Shown in pieces: positions 26,901 to 38,853 of a stretch of 64,000 nucleotides of DNA (the first letter of the stretch is position 1; each line of letters starts with the position of its first letter). Under the pieces are notes generated by a model, which worked only from the letters and a program-made list of their open reading frames with translations, was not told the DNA's origin and ran no database searches. Both the position numbers and the translations under genes were made by a program. This DNA comes from Nemertoderma westbladi (lineage: Eukaryota > Xenacoelomorpha > Nemertodermatida > Nemertodermatidae), in assembly GCA_032718475.1 (NCBI GenBank), contig JAUCBJ010006750.1:62001-126000 (forward strand). Direction: 5' to 3'.

Positions 26901-29900
26901 CTGCTATTGGTCAGGAGTCTCAGGTCGACTTATTTACAGTTTCTTTAGTATACAACGCAGCAGCTGTTATTGGTCAGGAGTTTCAGGTAGACTTATTTAC
27001 AGTTTCTTTAGTATACAACGCAGCAGCTGTTATTGGTCACGAGTTTCAGGTAGACTTATTTACAGTTTCTTTAGTATACAACACAGCAGCTGTTTTGGTC
27101 AGGAGTTTCAGGTAAACTTATTTACAGATTCTTTAGTATCAACGCCGCAGCTGTTATTGGTCAGGAGTTTCAGGTAAACTTATTTACACAGTTTCTTTAG
27201 TATACAACGCAGCAGCTGTTATTGGTCAGGAGTTTCAGGTAGACTTATTTACAGTTTCTTTAGTATACAACACAGCAGCTGTTTTGGTCAGGAGTTTCAG
27301 GTAAACTTATTTACAGATTCTTTAGTATCAACGCCGCAGCTGTTATTGGTCAGGAGTTTCAGGTAGACTTATTTACAGTTTCTTTAGTATACAACGCAGC
27401 AGCTGTTATTGGTCAGGAGTTTCAGGTAGACTTATTTACAGTTTCTTTAGTATACAACACAGCAGCTGTTTTGGTCAGGAGTTTCAGGTAAACTTATTTA
27501 CAGATTCTTTAGTATCAACGCCGCAGCTGTTATTGGTCAGGAGTTTCAGGTAAACTTATTTACACAGTTTCTTTAGTATACAACGCAGCAGCTGTTATTG
27601 GTCAGGAGTTTCAGGTAAAAATACTTACAAAATTTCTTTAGTATACAACGCAGCATCTGTTATTGGTCAGGAGTTTCAGGTAAACTTATTTACAGTTTCT
27701 TTAGTATACAATGCAGCAGCTGTTATTGGTCAGGTGTTTCAGGTAAACTTATTTACAGTTTCTTTAGTATACAACGCCGCAGCAGTTAATGGTCAGGAGT
27801 TTCAGGTAAACTTATTTACACAGTTTCTTTAGTATACAACGCAGCAGCTGTTATTGGTCAGGAGTTTCAGGTAAACTTAATTACAGTTTCTTCAGTAGAC
27901 AACGCAGCAGCGGTTATTGGTCAGGAGTTTCAGGTAAACTTATTTACACAGTTTCTTTAGTATACAACGCAGCAGCTGTTATTGGTCAGGAGTTTCACGT
28001 AAACTTATTTACAGTTTCTTTAGTATATAATGCAGAAGCTGTTATTGGTCAGGAGTTTCAGGTAAACTTATTTACAGTTTCTTTAGTATACAACGCAGCA
28101 GCTGTTATTGATCAGGAGTTTCAGGTAAACCTATTTACAGTTTCTTTAGTATACAACGCAGCAGCTGTTATTGGTCAGGAGTTTCAGGTAAACTTATTTA
28201 CAGTTTCTTTTGTATACAACGCAGCAGCAGTTATTGGTCAGGAGTTTCACGTAAACTTATTTACAGTTTCTTTAGTATACAACGCAGCAGCTGTTATTGA
28301 TCAGGAGTTTCAGGTAAACTTATTTACAGTTTCTTTAGTATACAACGCAGCAGCTGTTATTGGTCAGGAGTTTCAGGTAAACTTATTTACAGTTTCTTTT
28401 GTATACAACGCAGCAGCAGTTATTGGTCAGGAGTTTCAGGTAAACTTATTTACAGTTTCTTCAGTATACAACGCCGCAGCTGTTATTGGTCAGGAGTTTC
28501 AGGTAAAAATACTTACAAAATTTCTTTAGTATACAACGCAGCATCTGTTATTGGTCAGGAGTTTCAGGTAAACTTATTTACAGTTTCTTTAGTATACAAT
28601 GCAGCAGCTGTTATTGGTCAGGTGTTTCAGGTAAACTTATTTACAGTTTCTTTAGTATACAACGCCGCAGCAGTTAATGGTCAGGAGTTTCAGGTAAACT
28701 TATTTACACAGTTTCTTTAGTATACAACGCAGCAGCTGTTATTGGTCAGGAGTTTCAGGTAAACTTAATTACAGTTTCTTCAGTAGACAACGCAGCAGCG
28801 GTTATTGGTCAGGAGTTTCAGGTAAACTTATTTACACAGTTTCTTTAGTATACAACGCAGCAGCTGTTATTGGTCAGGAGTTTCACGTAAACTTATTTAC
28901 AGTTTCTTTAGTATACAATGCAGAAGCTGTTATTGGTCAGGAGTTTCAGGTAAACTTATTTACAGTTTCTTTAGTATACAACGCAGCAGCTGTTATTGAT
29001 CAGGAGTTTCAGGTAAACTTATTTACAGTTTCTTTAGTATACAACGCAGCAGCTGTTATTGGTCAGGAGTTTCAGGTAAACTTATTTACAGTTTCTTTTG
29101 TATACAACGCAGCAGCAGTTATTGGTCAGGAGTTTCACGTAAACTTATTTACAGTTTCTTCAGTATACAACGCCGCAGCTGTTATTGGTCAGGAGTTTCA
29201 GGTAAACTTATTTACAGTTTCTTTAGTATACAATGCAGCAGCTGTTATTGGTCAGGAGTTTCAGGTAAACTTATTTACGGTTTCTTTAGTATACGACGCA
29301 GCAGCTGTTATTGGTCAGGAGTTTCAGGTAAACTTATTTACAGTTTCTTTAGTATACAACGCAGCAGCTGTTATTGGTCAGGAGTTTCAGGTAAACTTAT
29401 TTACAGTTTCTTTAGTATACAACGCAGCAGCTGTTATTGGTCAGGAGTTTCAGGTAAACTTATTTACAGTTTCTTTAGTATACAACGCAGCAGCAGTTAT
29501 TGGTCATTAGTTTCAGGTAAACTTATTTACAGTTTCTTTAGTATACAACGCAGTTATTGGTCAGGAGTTTCAGGTAAACTTACTTACAAAATTTCTTTAG
29601 TATACAACGCAGCATCTGTTATTGGTCAGGAGTTTCAGGTAAACTTATTTACAGTTTCTTTAGTATACAACACAGCAGCTGCTATTGGTCAGGAGTTTCA
29701 GGTAAACTTATTTACAGTTTCGTTAGCATACAATGCAGCAGCGGTTATTGGTCAGGAGTTTCAGGTAAACTTATTTACACAGTTTCTTTAGTATACAATG
29801 CAGCAGCTGTTATTGGTCAGAAGTTTCAGGTAAACTTATTTACAGTTTCTTCAGTATACAACGCAGCAGCTGTTATTGGTCAGGAGTTTCAGGTAAACTT

Positions 29901-32900
29901 ATTTACACGGTTACTTTAGTATACAACGCAGCAGTTGTTATTGGTCAGGAGTTTCAGGTAAACTTATTTACAGTTTCTTTAGTATACAACGCCGCAGCTG
30001 CTATTGGTCAGGAGTCTCAGGTCGACTTATTTACAGTTTCTTTAGTATACAACGCAGCAGCTGTTATTGGTCAGGAGTTTCAGGTAGACTTATTTACAGT
30101 TTCTTTAGTATACAACGCAGCAGCTGTTATTGGTCACGAGTTTCAGGTAGACTTATTTACAGTTTCTTTAGTATACAACACAGCAGCTGTTTTGGTCAGG
30201 AGTTTCAGGTAAACTTATTTACAGATTCTTTAGTATCAACGCCGCAGCTGTTATTGGTCAGGAGTTTCAGGTAAACTTATTTACAGTTTCTTTAGTATAC
30301 AACGCAGCAGCTGTTATTGGTCAGGAGTTTCAGGTAGACTTATTTACAGTTTCTTTAGTATACAACGCAGCAGCTGTTATTGGTCAGGAGTTTCAGGTAG
30401 ATTTATTTACAGTTTCTTTAGTATACAACACAGCAGCTGTTTTGGTCAGGAGTTTCAGGTAAACTTATTTACACAGTTTCTTTAGTATACAACGCAGCAG
30501 CTGTTATTGGTCAGGAGTTTCAGGTAGACTTATTTACAGTTTCTTTAGTATACAACACAGCAGCTGTTTTGGTCAGGAGTTTCAGGTAAACTTATTTACA
30601 GATTCTTTAGTATCAACGCCGCAGCTGTTATTGGTCAGGAGTTTCAGGTAAACTTATTTACACAGTTTCTTTAGTATATAACGCAGCAGCTGTTATTGGT
30701 CAGGAGTTTCAGGTAGACTTATTTACAGTTTCTTTAGTATACAACGCAGCAGCTGTTATTGGTCAGGAGTTTCAGGTAGACTTATTTACAGTTTCTTTAG
30801 TATACAACGCAGCAGCTGTTATTGGTCAGGAGTTTCAGGTAGATTTATTTACAGTTTCTTTAGTATACAACACAGCAGCTGTTTTGGTCAGGAGTTTCAG
30901 GTAAACTTATTTACACAGTTTCTTTAGTATACAACGCAGCAGCTGTTATTGGTCAGGAGTTTCAGGTAGACTTATTTACAGTTTCTTTAGTATACAACAC
31001 AGCAGCTGTTTTGGTCAGGAGTTTCAGGTAAACTTATTTACAGTTTCTTCAGTAGACAACGCAGCAGCGGTTATTGGTCAGGAGTTTCAGGTAAACTTAT
31101 TTACACAGTTTCTTTAGTATACAATGCAGCAGCTGTTATTGGTCAGGAGTTTCAGGTTAACTTATTTACAGTTTCTTTAGTATGCAAAGCAGCAGCTGTT
31201 ATTGGTCAGGAGTTTCAGGTAAACTTATTTACAGTTTCTTCAGTATACAACGCAGCAGCTGTTATTGGTCAGGAGTTTCACGTAAACTTATTTACAGTTT
31301 CTTTAGTATACAATGCAGAAGCTGTTATTGGTCAGGAGTTTCAGGTAAACTTATTTACAGTTTCTTTAGTATACAACGCAGCAGCTGTTATTGATCAGGA
31401 GTTTCAGGTAAACCTATTTACAGTTTCTTTAGTATACAACGCAGCAGCTGTTATTGGTCAGGAGTTTCAGGTAAACTTATTTACAGTTTCTTTTGTATAC
31501 AACGCAGCAGCAGTTATTGGTCAGGAGTTTCACGTAAACTTATTTACAGTTTCTTTAGTATACAACGCAGCAGCTGTTATTGATCAGGAGTTTCAGGTAA
31601 ACTTATTTACAGTTTCTTTAGTATACAACGCAGCAGCTGTTATTGGTCAGGAGTTTCAGGTAAACTTATTTACAGTTTCTTTTGTATACAACGCAGCAGC
31701 TGTTATTGGTCAGGAGTTTCAGGTAAACTTATTTACAGTTTCTTCAGTATACAACGCCGCAGCTGTTATTGGTCAGGAGTTTCAGGTAAAAATACTTACA
31801 AAATTTCTTTAGTATACAACGCAGCATCTGTTATTGGTCAGGAGTTTCAGGTAAACTTATTTACAGTTTCTTTAGTATACAATGCAGCAGCTGTTATTGG
31901 TCAGGTGTTTCAGGTAAACTTATTTACAGTTTCTTTAGTATACAACGCCGCAGCAGTTAATGGTCAGGAGTTTCAGGTAAACTTATTTACACAGTTTCTT
32001 TAGTATACAACGCAGCAGCTGTTATTGGTCAGGAGTTTCAGGTAAACTTAATTACAGTTTCTTCAGTAGACAACGCAGCAGCGGTTATTGGTCAGGAGTT
32101 TCAGGTAAACTTATTTACACAGTTTCTTTAGTATACAACGCAGCAGCTGTTATTGGTCAGGAGTTTCACGTAAACTTATTTACAGTTTCTTTAGTATACA
32201 ATGCAGAAGCTGTTATTGGTCAGGAGTTTCAGGTAAACTTATTTACAGTTTCTTTAGTATACAACGCAGCAGCTGTTATTGATCAGGAGTTTCAGGTAAA
32301 CTTATTTACAGTTTCTTTAGTATACAACGCAGCAGCTGTTATTGGTCAGGAGTTTCAGGTAAACTTATTTACAGTTTCTTTTGTATACAACGCAGCAGCA
32401 GTTATTGGTCAGGAGTTTCACGTAAACTTATTTACAGTTTCTTCAGTATACAACGCCGCAGCTGTTATTGGTCAGGAGTTTCAGGTAAACTTATTTACAG
32501 TTTCTTTAGTATACAATGCAGCAGCTGTTATTGGTCAGGAGTTTCAGGTAAACTTATTTACGGTTTCTTTAGTATACGACGCAGCAGCTGTTATTGGTCA
32601 GGAGTTTCAGGTAAACTTATTTACAGTTTCTTTAGTATACAACGCAGCAGCTGTTATTGGTCAGGAGTTTCAGGTAAACTTATTTACAGTTTCTTTAGTA
32701 TACAACGCAGCAGCTGTTATTGGTCAGGAGTTTCAGGTAAACTTATTTACAGTTTCTTTAGTATACAACGCAGCAGCAGTTATTGGTCATTAGTTTCAGG
32801 TAAACTTATTTACAGTTTCTTTAGTATACAACGCAGTTATTGGTCAGGAGTTTCAGGTAAACTTACTTACAAAATTTCTTTAGTATACAACGCAGCATCT

Positions 32901-33170
32901 GTTATTGGTCAGGAGTTTCAGGTAAACTTATTTACAGTTTCTTTAGTATACAACACAGCAGCTGCTATTGGTCAGGAGTTTCAGGTAAACTTATTTACAG
33001 TTTCGTTAGCATACAATGCAGCAGCGGTTATTGGTCAGGAGTTTCAGGTAAACTTATTTACACAGTTTCTTTAGTATACAATGCAGCAGCTGTTATTGGT
33101 CAGAAGTTTCAGGTAAACTTATTTACAGTTTCTTCAGTATACAACGCAGCAGCTGTTATTGGTCAGGAGT
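24000..33170. repeat. Three copies of a 3.1-3.3 kb higher-order unit
   Basis: Rare variants recur with constant spacing. The TATACGAC variant is at about 26191, 29289 and 32571; the TTTCGTTAGCATAC variant at 26621, 29719 and 33001; the GTAAAAAT(A/T)CTTAC variant after a GCCGC monomer at about 25405, 28503 and 31785. Spacings are 3098 and 3282-3284 bp for all three markers. The copies look nearly identical, so this amplification is younger than the 5-7 kb ones to the left. Outer limits are approximate. Confidence 0.85.
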
Positions 33171-33826
33171 TTCAGGTTAACTTATTTACAGTTTCTTTAG
33201 TATACAAAGCAGCAGCTGTTATTGGTCAGGAGTTTCAGGTAAACTTATTTACAGTTTCTTTAGTATACAACGCCGCAGCTGTTATTGGTCAGGAGTTTCA
33301 GGTAAACTTATTTACAGTTTCTTTAGTATACAACGCAGCAGCTGTTATTGGTCTGGAGTTTCAGGTAAACTTATTTACAGTTTCTTTAGTATACAACGCA
33401 GCAGCTGTTATTGATCAGGAGTTTCAGGTAAACTTATTTACACAGTTTCTTTAGTATACAACGCAGCAGCTGTTATTGGTCTGGAGTTTCAGGTAAACTT
33501 ATTTACAGTTTCTTTAGTATACAACGCAGCAGCTGTTATTGGTCAGGAGTTTCAGGTAAACTTATTTACAGTTTCTTTAGTATACAACGCAGCAGCTGTT
33601 TTGGTCAGGAGTTTCAGGTAAGCTTATTTACAGTTTCTTTATTATACAACGCAGCAGCTGTTATTGGTCAGGAGTTTCAGGTAAACTTATTTACACGGTT
33701 TCTTTAGTATACAACGCAGCAGCTGTTATTGGTCAGGAGTTTCAGGTAAACTTATTTACAATTTCTTTAGTATACAACGCAGCAGCTGTTATTGGTCAGG
33801 AGTTTCAGGTAAACTTATTTACATCC

Positions 33827-35340
33827 ATTTTATTAGTCTAACCAAAACCAATAAACTAAAGTCAGGAGAACCGGCTACACTTGAATTTTTCCACGTATTC
33901 AGCTGTTTTTATGTTATGTAGAGGATTTAATTTTAATTGCAATTAATTATGCGGAGATTTCTTAACCTTCAAATATGTTTTGCTGATAAAGTAATTTTTT
34001 AAAGTTGTCTATTATGTACGGTAGTCGAAAACAATAGTTGTATAGTTTAAGATTTTGTTTGTAATATATCTATTTTTCAATTTAATTAAAAATAAAGTAT
34101 TACGGACTGCTGGGACTCTGGCAAAACTGGGCGATTTTGATTTTAGAGACTTCCTTCGATAAAGTAACGCCAGTTGCGCCAGAGTGCAGCTATGCGTTGG
34201 CTCCAAATAAGAGGTTTCTTTAGGTAGAAATTATAAAGTTTGTTTCAAGCAAGCCACCACTGAGTTTATTAATAAAGTATAGCAGGGAAGGAAGTATAAA
34301 TATATTTAACATAAGATAAGAAGGAAGCAATTAAATCGGCAAAATATGCAGCAGGGGTTTCCACAAGGCACCAGGTTGTCGACTCGAGAGTGTGGAAAGA
34401 GTGCCAAGCAGCTCCTTAAATACGTTCTCAGGAAGCGATCTGATTGGGTAGCTTTAAGTAGATTGCTTAGTGGACAGTTTGTAACTTTTTGATCCGAAAT
34501 ATAATGTAGGGAACATTCCCGCTAGAGGTGTGTTATTAGCGAGAGAGTTCTGTAAAGACAGCTGAGAACCTTCTGATTGATAAGGGTTGGAAGTTTCCCG
34601 CTAGGGGGCACTGAGAAATTGAAAGAAGAAATGAACTGGTTAAATTTGCGACAACCTGGCGATTATTTACGCAGGCTTTTCCCTGTTAAGTTTCTCTGTT
34701 TCAATAAGAAAGAACAACATTTTGCTACGATTTCCAGTCTCGGGGTTTTCCTGGTCGCTGAATTTTTTTCCGATATTGTCTATCTTATCTGCCTATCGGT
34801 TATATTTTCATAGACAGATTGACAAGCACACACTCAGACACGACGCTGTTAAATTAGAAAACTGAAATAAAATCTCCTAATGGAAATATTTAACCAGATA
34901 ATATGCATTATGTTTTGCGGACAAACTGTCGGACAGACAGGCAGTCAGTCCTATTGTTGCCGTTATTCCCAACACCATGGGGGAAAATGCCGATGCTGGT
35001 GGCGGAATTTTCAGACCATGGGATTCCGGCCAGTCACCAGATATTGGGAGTGGAGAAGGAGTCTTTATCTGAGATGCAAGATTGCAGTAGGAAAAAAGTC
35101 GCATTGTTTGGATATAATCTTTTAATGTAAATTTTGAACCTTGATCAATACTGAACCTTGATTGAGAATAATTTGGGCTTCCCCACACCAATATACCAAA
35201 TATTCACAATAATACACGAACATAGAAATTGCTACAGTACATTATTTAATTACCCACTGTTCGCTTTTATATTTTAACCTAACTAATGATCCCCATTTTC
35301 CCTCAGTCCTAGTCCCAGTGCCGTAGTGTCAGTGTAGGTC
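33827..35340. other. AT-rich satellite flank, no gene seen
   Basis: Unique-looking sequence beyond the satellite edge. The open frames here are short (about 60-104 codons), overlap on both strands and show no recognisable domain. The only internal repetition I see is TTCCCGCTAG at about 34516 and 34595, the second forming the CTCF-like motif listed separately. Confidence 0.6.
34598..34613 (+). promoter_or_regulatory. CTCF-like binding motif near the satellite edge
   Basis: CCGCTAGGGGGCACTG fits the known animal CTCF core (CCASYAGRKGGCRSYR) at all but one position (A to G at the third base). A weaker related motif, CCCGCTAGAGGTG, lies at 34518-34530. The site is about 770 bp from the end of the satellite, where an insulator could make sense. 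One motif match in 64 kb could be chance. Confidence 0.3.
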
Positions 35341-36010
35341 GACCCTGTTGCTTGTCCATCCCACCCTTCCCGAACCCCGAAGGGATCGGTCATCAGGAAA
35401 GCGGTACAGCTTGGCTAAGGGCCGGTCAGGTCGGTCGACCCTGTTGCGTGTCCGTCCCACCCTTCCCGAACGCCGAAGGGATTGGTCATCAGGAAAGCGG
35501 TACGGCTTGGCTAGGGGTCTGTCGGTTTATCGCAGGTTCCCAACCACCTAAGCTTTCCGAATCCTTTTCAGGCTCGTAGTCGCTTCGGTAGCCGAGAAGC
35601 TGCTCCGAACAGTCGGTAGGCCAGTAGAGTCCGGTCCTTTGTCTTTTGACCCTGTTGCGTGTCCGTCCCACCCTTCCCGAACCCCGAAGGGATCTGTCAT
35701 CAGGAAAGCGGTACGGCTTGGCTAGGGGTCTGTCAGCCCGTTGTGAGTCCCAACTGTCGGAGGTTTCCGAGTCCCTTTCAGGCTTGTAGTAACGCCGGTC
35801 GTGGAGCCCACTCCAGGAAGACAGTCCTTGTCGAGCCCTTCCTTCGTCTAATCGGTCGATCCGTCACAAGTCCCCGGTGCAGTCAGCAAGCTTTCTGAGG
35901 ATCTGTCAGTTCCCGTCGCAAATCCCTGACGCAATCAGCAGGCTTTCCGAGTCCCTTTCAGACTCGTAATAACTGCTGTTGGCCAGGAACCACTAAGGGT
36001 AGTCCTTGTC
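35341..36010. repeat. GC-rich nested repeats sharing a motif with BEL-1 gag
   Basis: A unit starting GACCCTGTTGC and running through GTCATCAGGAAAGCGGTAC occurs at 35341, 35437 and 35648. A second motif, TTTCCGAGTCCCTTTCAGGC or close variants, occurs at about 35555, 35764 and 35943. On the minus strand the second motif reads Y(E/K)xE(R/K)DSE each time. The same bases occur in the BEL-1 gag at 46472-46495, where they encode YEPERDSE. The block may be an amplified fragment of a BEL gag linker; it has no intact gene. Confidence 0.6.
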
Positions 36011-36561
36011 CCTAGGCCTAGCGGGTTACCAAAACTACCTCTACAGGCAGTAGGAAGTTGGCTAGGCCTAATTAGTATCAGGTAAACCTGAGTACTGCTT
36101 GATTTTACCTCCCACCCTTGGCCCTTAAATATCTGATATGAGTCCCGTGCCCCATAAGTCGCCCCAATATTTGCCCGTAAATCGCCCCCAGTTCATTGAA
36201 TATACCCAGATGCCATGTTCCCGCACCCAGTACTGATATTGGAATATTCATATTCAACTCGCGTTATGAAAAGTTGAAATACCGCGAACAGTCCCCCCCC
36301 CCCCCCCCCCCCCCCAATGACCTTCGTGAGGTCTATCGGTAGATCGAGTTTGCGTAGGTCATTTCCCCATATAAAAAACCCAAATTTTATTATTGCATAG
36401 TCCTGATTAATTTGTCCTAGAGTTAGTTTACGTAGATATAAAAAATAAATGTTCGATGTAAATGTCCATAGGATATCCTGGTCTTCTATTTTCTACTCTG
36501 ATACGCTTTCCTTTTCTTCGCCCGTCTTCTCTCATCGATCACCAGTGCAGGTAGGGGAGCA
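36011..36561. other. Non-coding stretch between repeat cluster and CCHC remnant
   Basis: No gene recognised. It contains small GCCCC-rich repeats (about 36130-36190) and the C23 tract at 36293-36315; the rest is AT-rich. Confidence 0.5.
36293..36315 (+). repeat. C23 homopolymer
   Basis: An uninterrupted run of 23 C. Such runs are unstable in replication and read poorly in sequencing, so the length is uncertain. Confidence 0.9.
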
Positions 36562-37930
36562 TTATTGTCCATCGCGAGCATCGCTGCAGCTTGTCTCCTG
36601 GCGGCCCTTCCTTTGGATGGTAGCGGGATCATGTCCGTACGTCTCTCCAATTTCGAAGGGACCGAATAATCCAGCGCTTAATAGTAGATCCACATAATGG
36701 AATGGTAGTGTCGCTGCCGTATGGAGGCGTTCTGGGAACGAGAAGTATCCGCACGCCATCTCTTGCGCGATATTTTGAGCGCTTCTCCGCACTTTGGTCT
36801 TTACGTGGTTATTGGCGTATGTTTTAAACATTACCATATTCCCCATGGTCATTGCGTCCTTAGTAGGACACTTAATGTTACATAGGGGGCTCGCGGAATG
36901 TCCACGGAAACCGCTTTTTGTGCAGAGGTTGTAGAGGGTTGGACAAACTGATATGTCGTGGCCCGATATAGCGCAATAGGGACAGTAAAGTATCCCAAGG
37001 ATCTGGAGACACGACTCGGTAACCCGATGTCTCCTGCCACGTGGACACTGTTCCAAACTGCAGTTTCCACAAACATCAAGCTGCATCTCCCGGCCGAAGA
37101 ATATCGGGATCGGTACGCTGGCTTAATACTCCCGCCATCTATCACTCTTGGGGATAATTGCGGTAACCGGTAGCCCGCGGAACGCTGGGCTTTTGCGGAG
37201 TATGTTCTCGCTACGATATCCTTCCTTATATCCCGCCGGTCGCATTCCGGGCGCCCGTTTCTGACGGTGGATCCACTCTGTTTGTTCGGCGTACCACCGG
37301 GTGAGTCTCATAGGGTCTTGTGGGACAGAGGGTGCCGTTGCCACAGCTGGTCGGCGAAGGGGTGCCGGGGCGTTCACCGAAGGAATTCCGAGAAGGTCTA
37401 CAGGGGTTGGAGCTATGCTGGGACCTTATGCAACCTGTATAGCTGAGCGGGTCCGCTGGGTACTCTTCTCCTCCTGGGAATGGATATGGAGACAACCTCT
37501 GGCATGTGTCGCCGAAGTTGCTAAGCGTGAAGGTGGTTACTAACTCTCTAGCAGGACTGCCAAAGCCAAGCGGGGTGGTTACGCCCGCCTCTGTTGCAGG
37601 TTCAGCCGCGGCAATCCGTTTGGCGGCTGGTCCATAAGCGACTTCCGGTTTGAGTTGTCGTTTTGGGGTGGATAGCAAGATACCTTCTTGTAACCATAAT
37701 TCCTTCCCATCCGATGATATCAAGGGTTCCTCTGCGCCAAGGAGATCAGCAATCGTAGGGATGTCAAACGGTCTGTTATCATCCCAGGATGCGATAACGT
37801 TGTGCGTTTTGGTATCTCCTGGTGGGATATTCTCTACCGCCTTGAATGCGTGGTCGATAACAGTAGTAGAGGAAGAATGGTCCCCGACATAGTCCTCCCT
37901 AGCTTGTTCTATGGGAGATATCTCGGAGGA
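36562..37930 (-). pseudogene. CCHC zinc-knuckle protein remnant, family unknown
   Basis: The minus-strand frame opens at 37930 and runs to 37226. Coding-like sequence then continues in a second frame (37377 to 37123, rich in Pro/Ala and basic residues) and a third (37086 to 36562), so at least two frameshifts are present. In the last segment a CCHC knuckle (C-x2-C-x4-H-x4-C) is formed by C35, C38, H43 and C48 of YCPYCAISGHDISVC, at about 36984-36943. A second knuckle follows with its second Cys replaced by Ser (CTKSGFRGH...C), and a Cys-rich stretch (CGNC...C) precedes it. CCHC knuckles bind single-stranded nucleic acid, as in retroelement Gag proteins. No ATG was found at the 5' end. It is on the same strand as BEL-1 and downstream of its pol, so it may be an extra BEL-1 gene or a separate Gag-like relic. 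Function is not known. Confidence 0.5.
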
Positions 37931-38853
37931 CTATTGAAAATGCTCAATTTTGACAGATTTTAATGACCATCTGTCACCATCAGTATTGATTCGAATCGTT
38001 GCGTCAACCAATCATCGATATTCAACTACGCGTAACCTAACCTCATGATGCATGCCTAACCCGGTTACTCTCCCTTTTGCCTCGCTACCATGACGGCGAC
38101 GACGACGAACTAATATACTGAATGCCAAGTAATAATTATTCAAGATCGATTTATTCATCATAACTGGTCGCAGATGTTTACAAATAGCTTGTGGTAGTAT
38201 CAATTATAAATTATTGCTCATTGAATTCTATACTATAGCATATGTCACCAACGAGATCCAATTATTCTAATGATTTCGATAGCATAAAATGCATATTTAT
38301 TATTACGAAATAAATCTAACTAATAATAATAATCTACTTGTTCTACATACAGTATCAGTACAATAATGACAGGTTAATTACGTTTGAATATAAGATGGAA
38401 TGATAATTAATGTTTAGATGTAGGGTATTAATTGTTGTGAGTATGTGTTAGATATAGCAGTAATAGTGTTATTCGGTATGTAACATTATGAAACAATGTC
38501 TCATGTATACACTGTTGTGTTGCAACTATGTGTAGGTAAGTCAATGTGTCAGTGTTAATATTGTATATTACATTTTTTATAATATATTGGTTCTACAGAG
38601 TGATGCTGGGTTTCAGCACTATTAATTTGACATTTTTTTATTGCGAAATTAGATTTACTGAAAAATTCCATGAATAAACTTTGCAATTATCACCATTTGT
38701 TTCTTGGGTGGAACTGTTGGTGTTTTGCTGTCATGTTGCAGATCATCCTTCATATGCTGCCTATGGCGACTGATTTCACTTCTCTGCAAAATATTACACA
38801 TATTTCCAGCATCTTTGAAATTTAGGTCTCCAGTTGTGATACTCGGAGCCTGC
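37931..38853. other. AT-rich gap between two unknown remnants
   Basis: About 0.9 kb with no coding frame above background and no clear repeats. The 38012-38203 minus frame is short and featureless. Confidence 0.55.

Larger units (their letters stand above)
15683..33826. repeat. 63-bp satellite array, right block
   Basis: Continuation of the same head-to-tail array after the LINE, with the same 63/65-bp units. It ends at about 33826, where the last unit runs ...AACTTATTTACA into unrelated sequence (TCCATTTTATTAG). Block 15685-16320 is nearly the same as 21146-21780 (offset 5461), and 21268-21480 is repeated at 21965-22177 (offset 697). Monomers with GGTCAGGAGAGTTTC recur at 16911 and 17680. 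There is no inserted gene in this block. Confidence 0.97.

Noticed and set aside
1-33826. CRISPR-like direct repeats
   Set aside because: The array has no unique spacers; the whole 63-bp unit repeats head to tail, and the context is eukaryotic.
34577-35191. Several 60-104-residue frames in the satellite flank
   Set aside because: They overlap on both strands, have no motif and fit the chance expectation.
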